Program-made: the position numbers and the translations under genes | Notes under the pieces: generated by a model | Databases searched by the model: none | What the model was told of the DNA's origin: nothing | Seen by the model: only the letters and a program-made list of their open reading frames with translations | Source of the DNA: AP-16 sp046727735 | GTDB taxonomy: Bacteria > Pseudomonadota > Alphaproteobacteria > Rhizobiales > Xanthobacteraceae | NCBI GenBank assembly: GCA_046727735.1 | Contig: JBKPDF010000028.1 | Span: 1-64,000 of the forward strand | Direction: 5' to 3' | Length of the DNA: 64,000 nucleotides | Shown here: positions 44,078-52,198 of the stretch, in pieces | Layout of the letters: each line of letters opens with the position of its first letter | How positions within the stretch are numbered: position 1 is the stretch's first letter

Positions 44078-44824
44078 GTGTTCGACTTCACCGATACCCC
44101 GCTCGAAAAGGTAAGGGCTCTTGAGAACGTCCTCGTGGCCGCCTGCGAGGGCGCGACGTCGAGCACTAGGCTCTACCAGGATCTCCGATCAGACTTGATG
44201 GGCGATCCGGTGCTTCGACCGCTCTTGCCTGAGTTCGTTCGAACGTGTCGGGACTTGAATCATTTCTGGGGCTACATAAAGTCGGTCTCGCCGAAATGGG
44301 CGCCACGCCGGCAGCACGTTCGTGACTCGTTCACGCCGCTCTTCGATCAGCTGGAAGGCGCAAACCGAGTTCCCGTTGATGCGCTCGCATGCGACGTTCT
44401 GCAGAAGTTCGACTCGGAGGGGGTGCATACGGTCTGGGAGAAGGCGCTGGCGAGGCGGCATACCGACCCCGACGGCGCGATCACGACAGCTCGCACGCTG
44501 CTGGAAACTGTCTGCAAGCGGATCCTCGATGAGGCTGGTGAGACCTACTCAGACAAGGACGACATGCCCGTGCTCTATCGGGCGGTCGCTATAAGGCTGC
44601 AGATTGCGCCAAGCCAGCACACAGAGGACGCGTTCAAGCGTATCCTCGGTGGCGCTACGAGCGTGGTTGAGGGTCTGGGCTCACTGCGGAACAAAATCGG
44701 CGACGCGCACGGCCGAGGCGGGAAGCCGGTCAGGCCGACCGCACGGCACGCGCATCTCGCGGTGAACCTTGCAGGCGCGATGGCGACCTTTTTGGTGGAC
44801 ACATGGGCCGCAAGAAAGTCGTGA
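44078..44824 (+). CDS. Abortive infection family protein (Abi C-terminal domain)
   Basis: A 248-residue protein starting at GTG 44078. The C-terminal third (about 137-245) matches the Abi_C domain: ARTLLETVCKRILDEAGETYSD, ILGGATSVVEGLGSLRNKIGDAHGRG and RHAHLAVNLAGAMATFLVDTW. R204-x6-H211 inside LRNKIGDAH is compatible with a HEPN-type RNase motif. The N-terminal 130 residues are helical with no assigned family. Such proteins are linked to phage-induced abortive infection. The gene overlaps the next by 22 bp, so both are translated as one unit. Defence function is inferred from family and context. Confidence 0.82.
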   Translation: MFDFTDTPLEKVRALENVLVAACEGATSSTRLYQDLRSDLMGDPVLRPLLPEFVRTCRDLNHFWGYIKSVSPKWAPRRQHVRDSFTPLFDQLEGANRVPVDALACDVLQKFDSEGVHTVWEKALARRHTDPDGAITTARTLLETVCKRILDEAGETYSDKDDMPVLYRAVAIRLQIAPSQHTEDAFKRILGGATSVVEGLGSLRNKIGDAHGRGGKPVRPTARHAHLAVNLAGAMATFLVDTWAARKS

Positions 44825-45690
44825 ACAAGAAGGTTGCGAGTCCGATCTACGAGAACGCGATTGATTCGCTCCGCATCGGCATGGAGTTCTTCCTGGAGGA
44901 AGAGGGCTATTCCAGCCGGAAACACGCCATCCTAACCTTGTTCCACGCAATCGAACTGCTGCTGAAGGAGCGGCTGGCGCAGACGAACCCGATCCTCATC
45001 TACAAGAACATCGACGTGAAGATCACAGACGACGCCATGACGGTTGGTGTCCGTGAAGCGTTTACGCGACTAGAAAACCTCGGCCTCGGTATACCGGACG
45101 AGGAGAAGAAGACGATTGAGAACATTCAAAGAGTCAGGAACCGCATCGAGCATCATCGGTACGACCACAACGAAAAAGAGGACGAAGCGATCATTGCGGC
45201 ATCGTTGAAATTCATCCTGTTTTTCGTGGAGTTCGTTTTCAAGCGGAAACTCGACGAAAAAATTGATCCCAAGGTGCTACGCGACATTAACCGCCGCGTC
45301 TTTGAATACAATGAGAGCCACAGCCTGGCCGAACACCGGCTGAACCAATGGGCTAAGAAGGAGTGGCCCGGCTGGACCGAGGAGGAAGAAGACCTACCGG
45401 AAGAGTTCGGCGGGACAATGCGCTGCCCTGAGTGCCGCCAGGACTGGCTCGTCATGGGCTATCACGACAAGCCAGTCTGCTTCTGGTGCAACACAAGTGT
45501 CGATGCCCACTGTTGCGAGGGCTGCGGCCAGGTGTTCATCGTCGGCGAGAGCTGCGGTTGCGGCAAATACACGAAGCCGGATGATGGCCGAATGCAGGCC
45601 CTCCTCGATCAATGGCGCGGCGAAGCAATTCGCTTACAAGAGGCGCGCACTAAGCGGCAAGGGAAAGCTAGCTCTGCTTCAGAGGATTAG
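44803..45690 (+). CDS. HEPN-like protein with C-terminal zinc-ribbon motifs
   Basis: A 295-residue protein of no family I can name. Residues 15-155 are helical and contain ENIQRVRNRIEHHRYD, in which R112-x4-H117 fits the catalytic R-x4-6-H motif of HEPN RNases. Residues 205-255 hold paired cysteines: C208/C211, C226/C229, then C237/C238/C241 and C251/C253, suggesting two zinc knuckles. The start overlaps the Abi gene by 22 bp, a strong sign of coupled expression. The C-terminus is charged. A nucleic-acid-targeting toxin or effector controlled by its partner is a reasonable hypothesis. Confidence 0.72.
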   Translation: MGRKKVVNKKVASPIYENAIDSLRIGMEFFLEEEGYSSRKHAILTLFHAIELLLKERLAQTNPILIYKNIDVKITDDAMTVGVREAFTRLENLGLGIPDEEKKTIENIQRVRNRIEHHRYDHNEKEDEAIIAASLKFILFFVEFVFKRKLDEKIDPKVLRDINRRVFEYNESHSLAEHRLNQWAKKEWPGWTEEEEDLPEEFGGTMRCPECRQDWLVMGYHDKPVCFWCNTSVDAHCCEGCGQVFIVGESCGCGKYTKPDDGRMQALLDQWRGEAIRLQEARTKRQGKASSASED

Positions 45691-45811
45691 CCCTTAAATC
45701 GCGCCGCCTTTTGCAATCCCGTAGTCTAATCGCCCTGCGCCTCGTCCTTAGGGTGAATCATCGTCATAGTAACATGCTGCCTGAAGCGACACAAACGGAG
45801 TGTAGGTATAA

Positions 45812-46776
45812 ATGGCGGCCGCGAAGAAGCACCATTACGTTCCGCAGATGTACTTGTCCGGCTTTGCGAATGCCGCTGGGCAGCTGTACGCGGTGAGTGC
45901 TGAGGAGCGAAAATACTTCACGCCGACGCCGGCAAATATCGCGGCCGAGCGCAACTTCAACACGATTGAGGCTAAAGGTGTCCCGCCGGATGCCTTGGAG
46001 AAGGAGCTGGCGAAGCTGGAGGGCGAGATCGCTCCCGCCATCAAGAGAGTCCGGGAGACCGCGTATTTCGGGGAAAATGGGAACGATCGCGCGGACGTAA
46101 TCAACCTGATCGCACTCATGGCGTTGCGAAACCCCCGGTCCCGTAGAGATATGGGGGAGCTGTACTCGCAGCTCGTTCGAGCGATGCTCGTGATGACCTT
46201 CGAGGAAAAGGGACGATGGGAGGTCTGGGTCGAAGAGCAAAAGAAGGCGGGTCAATGGCCGCAGCACAAACCTGCTGACTACGAGGGACACAAGCAATTT
46301 ATCGAGGAGCACATCAGCGGATGCGGGTGCACCAGAATTTCACGCTGGAAATGGAGCTAGGCGCCCTCGAGGACGTGTACCGCTACTTCGACACTCGGAA
46401 GTGGAGGATATTGAAAGCCAAGGAGGGCTCCGGTGGCTTCATCACGACTGATCATCCCGTGTGCGTCCGCCGCGATGGCGGGACGAATTACGGCCAGCAG
46501 TACGCACCGGGTCTCGGGTTCAGCGACCGTGACGTGCACATCGCGCTGTCACCAAAAGTCGCCCTGGTTGGACGACTGGACGGCCAGGAAGACGTTGTGG
46601 AGGTCGGTAAGCACACCGTGGCGAGCTTCAACGCCACGGTCATGGGCTACGCAATGAAGCAAATCTACGCGCGGGACGACGGATTTTTCTACACCCGCGC
46701 TGCGCCGCAACCGCTCGGGACTGCGATGACGCTGCTGCAGGATCCGAATTTGAAGGTTCGCGAGGACGATCAGTAA
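45812..46776 (+). pseudogene. DUF4238 family protein split by a -1 frameshift
   Basis: Two overlapping frames make one DUF4238-like protein. Frame one (45812-46360) begins MAAAKKHHYVPQMYLSGFAN, the family's N-terminal signature, and runs to FIEEHISG. Frame two (46321-46776) continues with MRVHQNFTLEMELGALEDVYRYF and the conserved SGGFITTDHPV block. Joining them needs one base near 46320-46322 (agcggatgcgg instead of agcggNatgcgg). The intact product would be about 321 residues. DUF4238 proteins are of unknown function and frequent in accessory islands. Sequencing error or programmed shift cannot be excluded. It follows the HEPN gene by 121 bp in the same direction. Confidence 0.75.
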
Positions 46777-46805
46777 GCGTCGTCGAAAAAGAGAACGTCG
46801 CAACT

Positions 46806-47501
46806 CTATTGTCGCACCAACAGCAGCGGCTGGCGGCCCTGCGGAATCCGATGCCAGGTGCCGCTCTCCTCCTCCTCGAAGCGCCAGGGATCGTTGCGCT
46901 CGGAGAGCACCAGCAGCAATCCGCGATCCATGCGCCAGGATTTCGGCGCGAAATTCGTCACGAGAGTGTCGCAGCCGGGCTTCACTTTCATGGCGAAGTT
47001 CTCGGTGTCGTGCGCTTCCTCGAGCAACGTGATCTGGCAGAGCTGCTTGCCGCCGGTGCGCACGATCGCCCAATCGCCGAACATCGTGTCGGCGGTGCGA
47101 TCGCGGCCCTGCGCGGCGGCCTGGGTTTGCAGAAAAACCAGCGTTGCCCCCGGCCGCAGCGGTTCGAACAGGCCGTTCTCGACTTCGGTGAGCTCGAATA
47201 CCGGCCTGCCCTTGGCGTCGATCAGACGCAGCGTGTCGTCCTTGTCGATCGTCCAGGCGACGATGTCCTTCGTCTCGGGAAACGCCTCGGCGCAGCCCTT
47301 CTGCAATTCGAGCGCACGCCCGGGACCGGCTGCATCGAGCTTGAAATTGATGGTGCAGATCTTGTCGCGATCCGCGTTCGAGAGTTCCCACAGGCCCAGC
47401 ATCGGCGTGCTGGAATCGGTCTGCGCGCCGGCTGCCGGCGCGTAGCCGGACGCCGCGATCGCCGCGATCCAACACGCGGCGGAAAATTGCGTGCGAGTCA
47501 T
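46806..47501 (-). CDS. Exported AprI/Inh-type metalloprotease inhibitor, two tandem domains
   Basis: A 231-residue exported protein (signal peptide to about residue 26, APAAGAQ). The mature protein has two AprI/Inh-like beta-barrel repeats: GLWELSNADRDKICTINFKL to FELTEVENG (about 36-120), and GDWAIVRTGGKQLCQITLLE to ESGTWHRIPQGRQPLLLVRQ (about 142-231). Each carries a Cys pair (IC...KGC; LC...PGC) as in single-domain inhibitors of serralysin-type proteases (and Omp19). It acts in the periplasm, probably protecting the cell from its own or host proteases. It is convergent with the accessory island. Confidence 0.87.
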   Translation of the reverse strand: MTRTQFSAACWIAAIAASGYAPAAGAQTDSSTPMLGLWELSNADRDKICTINFKLDAAGPGRALELQKGCAEAFPETKDIVAWTIDKDDTLRLIDAKGRPVFELTEVENGLFEPLRPGATLVFLQTQAAAQGRDRTADTMFGDWAIVRTGGKQLCQITLLEEAHDTENFAMKVKPGCDTLVTNFAPKSWRMDRGLLLVLSERNDPWRFEEEESGTWHRIPQGRQPLLLVRQ

Positions 47502-47573
47502 GGCCGCTCCAAGGCTCAGAAATCAGGGGTCGGATGCGGCGGAAATATGGACACCGCGCGGCTTCGGCATCGC

Positions 47574-48575
47574 CTACCGGGTTCCGAGCTCCGACTTCTG
47601 TCTCTGGACCTCCCGCGATTCCGGAACCGGCGTGAGCGCGCCCTTGCCGGATGCCCAGGACAACAGGTTGTCGACCACGAGCTGTCCCATGGCGTCGCGG
47701 GTATAGACCGAGGCGGAGCCCACGTGCGGGAACAGCACGACGTTCTCTATCGCCATCAGCTCGGCCGGCACCCGCGGCTCGTTCGCGAATACATCGAGCC
47801 CGGCCGAGAGGATCTTGCCGGTCTTGAGCGCGGCGATCAGCGCGGGCTCGTCGACGACCGAGCCGCGCGACATGTTGATCAGAATCCCGTCAGGCCCCAG
47901 CGCCGTAAGCACATCGGCATTGATCATGTTTTTCGTCGCCGGACCGCCCGGCGTCACGATCATGAGCACGTCGACATCGCGCGCCATGTCGATCAGCTGC
48001 GCGTAATGCCGGTAGGGAACTCCCGGCTGCGGACTGCGGCCGTGATAGACGACCGGCACTCGGAACGCATCGAGCCGGCGCGCGATCGCCTTGCCGATGC
48101 GTCCGAGCCCGACGATGCCGACGGTGCGGTCGCGCAGCGTCGCCTTGGTCAGCGGATAATCGCCGTCGAGCCATTTGCCGGCGCGCAGATAGCGCTCGGC
48201 CTGCGGCAGCTCGCGCACCGTGCACAGCAGCAGCCCGAGCGCCGTGTCGGCGACCTCTTCGGTGAGGACGTCGGGCGTATTGGTCACCACGATGCCGTGG
48301 GCCGCTGCCCATTTGGCATCGACGTGGTCGTAGCCCACCCCGAAACTCGCGACGATTTCCAGCTTCGGGAAGCGGCCGAGAAAGTCGGGGCCCATCGCCT
48401 CGTGCTTGCCGCCGCCCGCCGCCATGGCGCGCAGCCGCGGTGCAAGCTGCGCGATCAGGCGGTCGCGGTCGCGCGCCTCCCACAATTTGTGCAGCGTGAA
48501 TGCCCGGGCGATACCCTGCTCGATCAGCGGCATCACCGGCCCTACCATCAACACATCGAGCTTCTCGGCGGCCAT
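47574..48575 (-). CDS. D-2-hydroxyacid dehydrogenase (glyoxylate/hydroxypyruvate reductase-like)
   Basis: A 333-residue NAD(P)-dependent dehydrogenase. Catalytic and cofactor elements are FGVGYDHVDAKWAAAHGIVVTNTPDVLTEEVADTALGLLL, the Rossmann motif VGIVGLGRIGKAIARRL, an Arg after beta-2 (YHGRSPQ) suggesting NADP(H), Arg in NMSRGSVVDEPAL, Glu in DVFANEPRVP and His in FPHVGSAS. It reduces glyoxylate, hydroxypyruvate or a related 2-oxo acid. ATG 48575 is taken as the first residue of the conserved domain; the longer frame to 48644 adds 23 unlike residues. Separated from the aldehyde dehydrogenase upstream by a family A repeat. Confidence 0.9.
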   Translation of the reverse strand: MAAEKLDVLMVGPVMPLIEQGIARAFTLHKLWEARDRDRLIAQLAPRLRAMAAGGGKHEAMGPDFLGRFPKLEIVASFGVGYDHVDAKWAAAHGIVVTNTPDVLTEEVADTALGLLLCTVRELPQAERYLRAGKWLDGDYPLTKATLRDRTVGIVGLGRIGKAIARRLDAFRVPVVYHGRSPQPGVPYRHYAQLIDMARDVDVLMIVTPGGPATKNMINADVLTALGPDGILINMSRGSVVDEPALIAALKTGKILSAGLDVFANEPRVPAELMAIENVVLFPHVGSASVYTRDAMGQLVVDNLLSWASGKGALTPVPESREVQRQKSELGTR

Positions 48576-48661
48576 TGCGGCTCCCCGTGCGTGGATTGAG
48601 GAAACGAGATCGGGGGACTCTCGGTAGGATCGCGGCCGAGTCAATGGGAGGCGTCGTTCTA

Positions 48662-48773
48662 CCTCCCCGGAGGGGAGGTCGATCGCGCGTAGGCGCGATC
48701 GGGTGGGGAGTAACCCTTACCCCACCCCGGTGTCTCGCTTCGCTCGACACCGACCCTCCCCTTCGGGGAGGGA
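48662..48773. repeat. Dispersed palindrome, family A (copy 4)
   Basis: About 112 bp: cctccccggaggggaggtcg, an inner gatcgcgcgtaggcgcgatc hairpin, gtggggagtaacccttaccccac as a second hairpin, ending ccctccccttcggggaggg. The most complete copy in the window. It could terminate the gabD-like transcript. Confidence 0.88.
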
Positions 48774-48778
48774 AAAGA

Positions 48779-50230
48779 TCACCAGGTCACGGAGATGTAC
48801 TGCGTCTCCATGAATTCCATCAGGCCCTCGTGGGCACCCTCTCGTCCGATGCCGCTCTGCTTCATGCCGCCGAAGGGCGCGGCCGGATCCGACACGAGGC
48901 CGCGGTTGAGCCCGACCATGCCGTACTCGAGGCGCTCCGAGACCCGAAGGCCGCGGCCGATGTCGCGCGTGTAGAGATACGCGACGAGCCCGTATTCGGT
49001 GTCGTTCGCGCGCGCGACGACGTCGTCCTCCGACGTGAAGGTCTGGATTGCCGCGACGGGGCCGAAAATCTCCTCACGCAGCAGCTGCGCGTCGTTCGGC
49101 ACCTTGGTGATCACCGTCGCCGGATAGAAGAAGCCCTTGCCGTTCGGCGGCTTGCCGCCGATCAGCACTTTCGCGCCCTTGCCGACCGCGTCCTCGACGA
49201 GGCTCACGACCTTGTTGCGGGTATCGGCATTGACGAGGGGGCCGACCGCGACCCCGTCCTCGAGCCCGTTGCCAATTTTCAGCGCGCCCATCCGCTCGGA
49301 CAGCTTTTTGGCAAACGTGTCATGGACCTTCTCGTGCACGTAGAAGCGGTTCGCGGCCGTGCAGGCCTCGCCGATGTTGCGCATCTTGGCGATCATCGCG
49401 CCCTCGATCGCCGCATCGATGTCGGCATCCTCGAACACGATGAAGGGCGCATTGCCGCCGAGCTCCATCGCCGGCTTCACCACGTGGTCGGCGGCGCCGT
49501 GCAGCAGCTTGCGCCCGGTCTCGGTCGAGCCGGTGAACGAGATCACCCGCACCCGCGGATCGGCGAGCATCGTGCTCACCACCGGGCCGGATCGGCGCGA
49601 GGGAATGACGTTGACGACCCCGCCCGGCACCCCGGCTTCTTCGAGCAGCGGCATCAGCGCCAGCATGGTCAGCGGCGTCTCCGACGCGGGCTTGAGCACG
49701 ACGGGGCAGCCGGCCGCGAGCGCCGGACCGATTTTTCGCGTCGCCATCGCGGCGGGAAAATTCCAGGGCGTCACCAGCACGGCGACGCCAGCCGGCTTGT
49801 GCTGCACGAGAATGCGGGCTCCCGAGGCCGGCGCGCGCGAGACCTCACCGATGTTGCGTACCGCCTCCTCGGCGTACCAACGGAAGAATTCGGCCGAGTA
49901 GGCGACCTCCGCGCGCGAATCCGAGAGCGCCTTGCCGTTCTCGAGCGTGATCAACCGGGCAAAGCGCTCACCCTGCTGCACGATGAGCTCGAACGCCTTG
50001 CGCAGAATCTCGCCGCGCTCGCGCGGCTTGCGCTCGGCCCATCCGGGAAACGCCGCGCTCGCGGCATCGACCGCCGCCTCGGCATCTTCGGCGCCGGCGC
50101 TCGCAACCGATGCGATCTTCGCCTCGGTCGCCGGATCGATCACGTCGAAGCGGTCCTTGTCGGCCGCCGGGCGCCATTTGCCGCCGATGTAGAGTTCGGT
50201 CGGAACGTTCGCGAGGAGATTGTCGTACAT
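48779..50230 (-). CDS. gabD: NAD(P)-dependent succinate-semialdehyde dehydrogenase
   Basis: A 483-residue ALDH of the GabD type, oxidising succinate semialdehyde (or a similar short semialdehyde) to the acid. Motifs are TPWNFPAAMATRKIGPALAAGC, SFTGSTETGRKL, catalytic Glu in MELGGNAPFIVF, catalytic Cys in GEACTAANRFYVHE and the C-terminal PFGGMKQSGIGREGAHEG. Length matches GabD (about 483). The symbol is by similarity; related semialdehydes are possible. It follows the EamA gene in the same direction after a family B palindrome, so separate transcription is likely. Confidence 0.9.
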   Translation of the reverse strand: MYDNLLANVPTELYIGGKWRPAADKDRFDVIDPATEAKIASVASAGAEDAEAAVDAASAAFPGWAERKPRERGEILRKAFELIVQQGERFARLITLENGKALSDSRAEVAYSAEFFRWYAEEAVRNIGEVSRAPASGARILVQHKPAGVAVLVTPWNFPAAMATRKIGPALAAGCPVVLKPASETPLTMLALMPLLEEAGVPGGVVNVIPSRRSGPVVSTMLADPRVRVISFTGSTETGRKLLHGAADHVVKPAMELGGNAPFIVFEDADIDAAIEGAMIAKMRNIGEACTAANRFYVHEKVHDTFAKKLSERMGALKIGNGLEDGVAVGPLVNADTRNKVVSLVEDAVGKGAKVLIGGKPPNGKGFFYPATVITKVPNDAQLLREEIFGPVAAIQTFTSEDDVVARANDTEYGLVAYLYTRDIGRGLRVSERLEYGMVGLNRGLVSDPAAPFGGMKQSGIGREGAHEGLMEFMETQYISVTW

Positions 50231-50266
50231 GGGGATACCCTGAATTGGCGGTTCCTCTTCCGCGGC

Positions 50267-50383
50267 GTCATCCCGGACGCGCGAGCGGAGCGAGCGTGAA
50301 CCGGATCCATGAACGCCGAGCGGGCATTTGCGGCGAACGAGGTAAGCATGGATTCCGGCACTCGCTTGCGCTCGGCCGGATGA
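50267..50383. repeat. MITE-like palindrome, family B (copy)
   Basis: Two converging arms: gtcatcccggacgcgcgagc... with ccggatccatg, and catggattccgg... with ctcggccggatgac. The spacer is about 30 bp. The outer ends gtcatcc/ggatgac are inverted repeats. It lies between the EamA and gabD genes. Confidence 0.78.
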
Positions 50384-50390
50384 CCGCTCT

Positions 50391-51293
50391 TCAGCCCTTT
50401 AGCTTGTGCTCGCGGTACAGAATGTAAAGCCCCGAGGCGATCACGATTGCCGCGCCGATCAGCGTCCACTCGCTCGGCAACTGCCCGAACACGAGATAGC
50501 CGGCCGCGATCGCCCAGATCAGCTGGCTGTAGATGAACGGCGCCAACACGGTCGCGGAAGCCAGCCGGTGCGCGGCAATCAACAGGTAATGGCCGACGCT
50601 GCCGAGCGCACCGATGAGCACCATCAGGGCGATCACAATGGGCTCGTGCGGCGTCGTCCATACGAACGGGAGGGCCGGAAGCGCCGCGACGCTGCCGACG
50701 AAATTCGAATAGAACAGTGTGGTCTCGTTGGCGTCGGTGCGCGCGAGAATCCGCGTCGAGATGTTGTAGACAGAATAGCAGATTGCGCCGGCGACGCAGA
50801 GCAACGCGGCAGGATGCATGCCGCCGAAGCCCGGACGGGCGATCAGCAGCACGCCGGAAAACCCGATGGCGATCGCGGTCCAGCGCCGCCAACCGGCCCA
50901 CTCGCCGAGCACGAAACCGGACAAGAGCGTCACGAAGAACGGCGTCGAGAACAGGATCGACACCGTCTGATCGAGCTGCAGATAGCGCAGCGCCAGAATA
51001 TTCAGCAGGGTGGAGAACAACAGCAGCAGCGAGCGCCCGATCTGCAGCCCCGGCCGCGTGGTGAAGACGAGGCCGGGCCGGGTGAGCGGGTTCGAGACCA
51101 GGAATGTCAGCGCGAAGGCGCTGGCGTAGCGGGCCCACACCACCTGCAGGGTGTCGATATGGCCGCTGAGGAATTTCGCCGACGCATCGAGACCCGCGAA
51201 GCACGCGCAGGCGCCGCACATCAGCGCGATCGCCCGCAAACGCCGCCGCCGTTCCTGGGCCGCGTCGGCCGGGAGCTGGCGCGGCGCGTCCAT
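50391..51293 (-). CDS. EamA/DMT family transporter
   Basis: A 300-residue inner-membrane protein with two EamA repeats and about ten hydrophobic segments, the drug/metabolite transporter architecture. Repeat one starts ALMCGACACFAGLDASAKFLSGHIDTLQVVWARY; repeat two starts ALLCVAGAICYSVYNISTRILARTDANETTLFYSN. The substrate is unknown. Its ATG overlaps the SDR stop by one base (TGATG), so the two are translationally coupled, suggesting that the exporter handles a compound made or modified by that dehydrogenase. Confidence 0.9.
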   Translation of the reverse strand: MDAPRQLPADAAQERRRRLRAIALMCGACACFAGLDASAKFLSGHIDTLQVVWARYASAFALTFLVSNPLTRPGLVFTTRPGLQIGRSLLLLFSTLLNILALRYLQLDQTVSILFSTPFFVTLLSGFVLGEWAGWRRWTAIAIGFSGVLLIARPGFGGMHPAALLCVAGAICYSVYNISTRILARTDANETTLFYSNFVGSVAALPALPFVWTTPHEPIVIALMVLIGALGSVGHYLLIAAHRLASATVLAPFIYSQLIWAIAAGYLVFGQLPSEWTLIGAAIVIASGLYILYREHKLKG

Positions 51294-52048
51294 CAGTAGG
51301 TCGCCCGCCCTCCGGAAATATCGAACACGGCGCCGGTCGTGAACGAGCATTCCGCCGAGGCGCAGAACGCGGCCAGCGCGGCGATCTCCTCGACTTCCAC
51401 GAAACGCCCGCGCGGAATCTTGGACAGCATGTAGGCGATGAAATCTTCGGTCACCTGCCCCAAGATCGCCGTCTGCGCGGCGGCCGGGGTAATGCAGTTG
51501 ACGGCGATGTCGTAGGCGGCCAGCTCCTTGCCGAGCGACTTGGTCAGGCCGATGAGCGCAGCCTTGGAGGTCGAATAAGCCGAGGCGTTCGGATTGCCTT
51601 CCTTGCCGGCGATCGACGCGATGTTGACGATGCGCCCGTAGTTCTGCGCGATCATGTGCGGCACGATGGTGCGGCAGCAGTGGAACGGGCCGTCGACATT
51701 GACCGTCATCACCGCGGACCATGCCTCGGGCGGATACTCCCAGGTCGTGTGCGTCGGGCCGGCGATCCCGGCATTGTTGACCAGAATATCGATGCGCTCG
51801 AAGCCGGTGATCGTGCGCTCGCACGCCCGCTCGACCTCGTCGAGGCGGGTGACGTCGGCGGCGTAGGGCTGGACGCGGCCGGAATTGGCGAGTTCGCGCG
51901 CAGTCCTTTCGGTCAAATCGAGATCGCGATCCCAGATCGCCACCGCGGCGCCGGAGCGAAGAAACCGCTCGACGATCGCTCGCCCGATGCCTCGCGCGCC
52001 GCCGGTGACGACCGCGACGCGGCCGTCGAGATCGATGCGATTGGCCAT
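51293..52048 (-). CDS. SDR family oxidoreductase
   Basis: A 251-residue classical SDR. Motifs: VTGGARGIGRA, IWDRD (acidic residue favouring NAD), NNAGIAGPTHTTWEYPPEAW, NIASIAGKEGNPNASAYSTSKAA (Ser, then YxxxK) and the C-terminal FTTGAVFDISGG. It resembles FabG-like and L-fucose/sugar dehydrogenases; the sequence alone does not decide. It is the first gene of a coupled pair with the EamA transporter. Upstream 150 bp to the FHA gene hold no recognised signal. Confidence 0.88.
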   Translation of the reverse strand: MANRIDLDGRVAVVTGGARGIGRAIVERFLRSGAAVAIWDRDLDLTERTARELANSGRVQPYAADVTRLDEVERACERTITGFERIDILVNNAGIAGPTHTTWEYPPEAWSAVMTVNVDGPFHCCRTIVPHMIAQNYGRIVNIASIAGKEGNPNASAYSTSKAALIGLTKSLGKELAAYDIAVNCITPAAAQTAILGQVTEDFIAYMLSKIPRGRFVEVEEIAALAAFCASAECSFTTGAVFDISGGRATY

Positions 52049-52198
52049 GACGTTCCTGCTACGCTGTTTTTTCGTGCCGGACCAAGCCAGCCCTTCAGGC
52101 TCAGGTCAACATCGCGGCCCGCAGGCGAGGCATGCAGCCGGCTCGGCACGCCGGGTCTGGCAGTACAAGAATGGGACAGGAACGGCTCTCGGTCCCAC

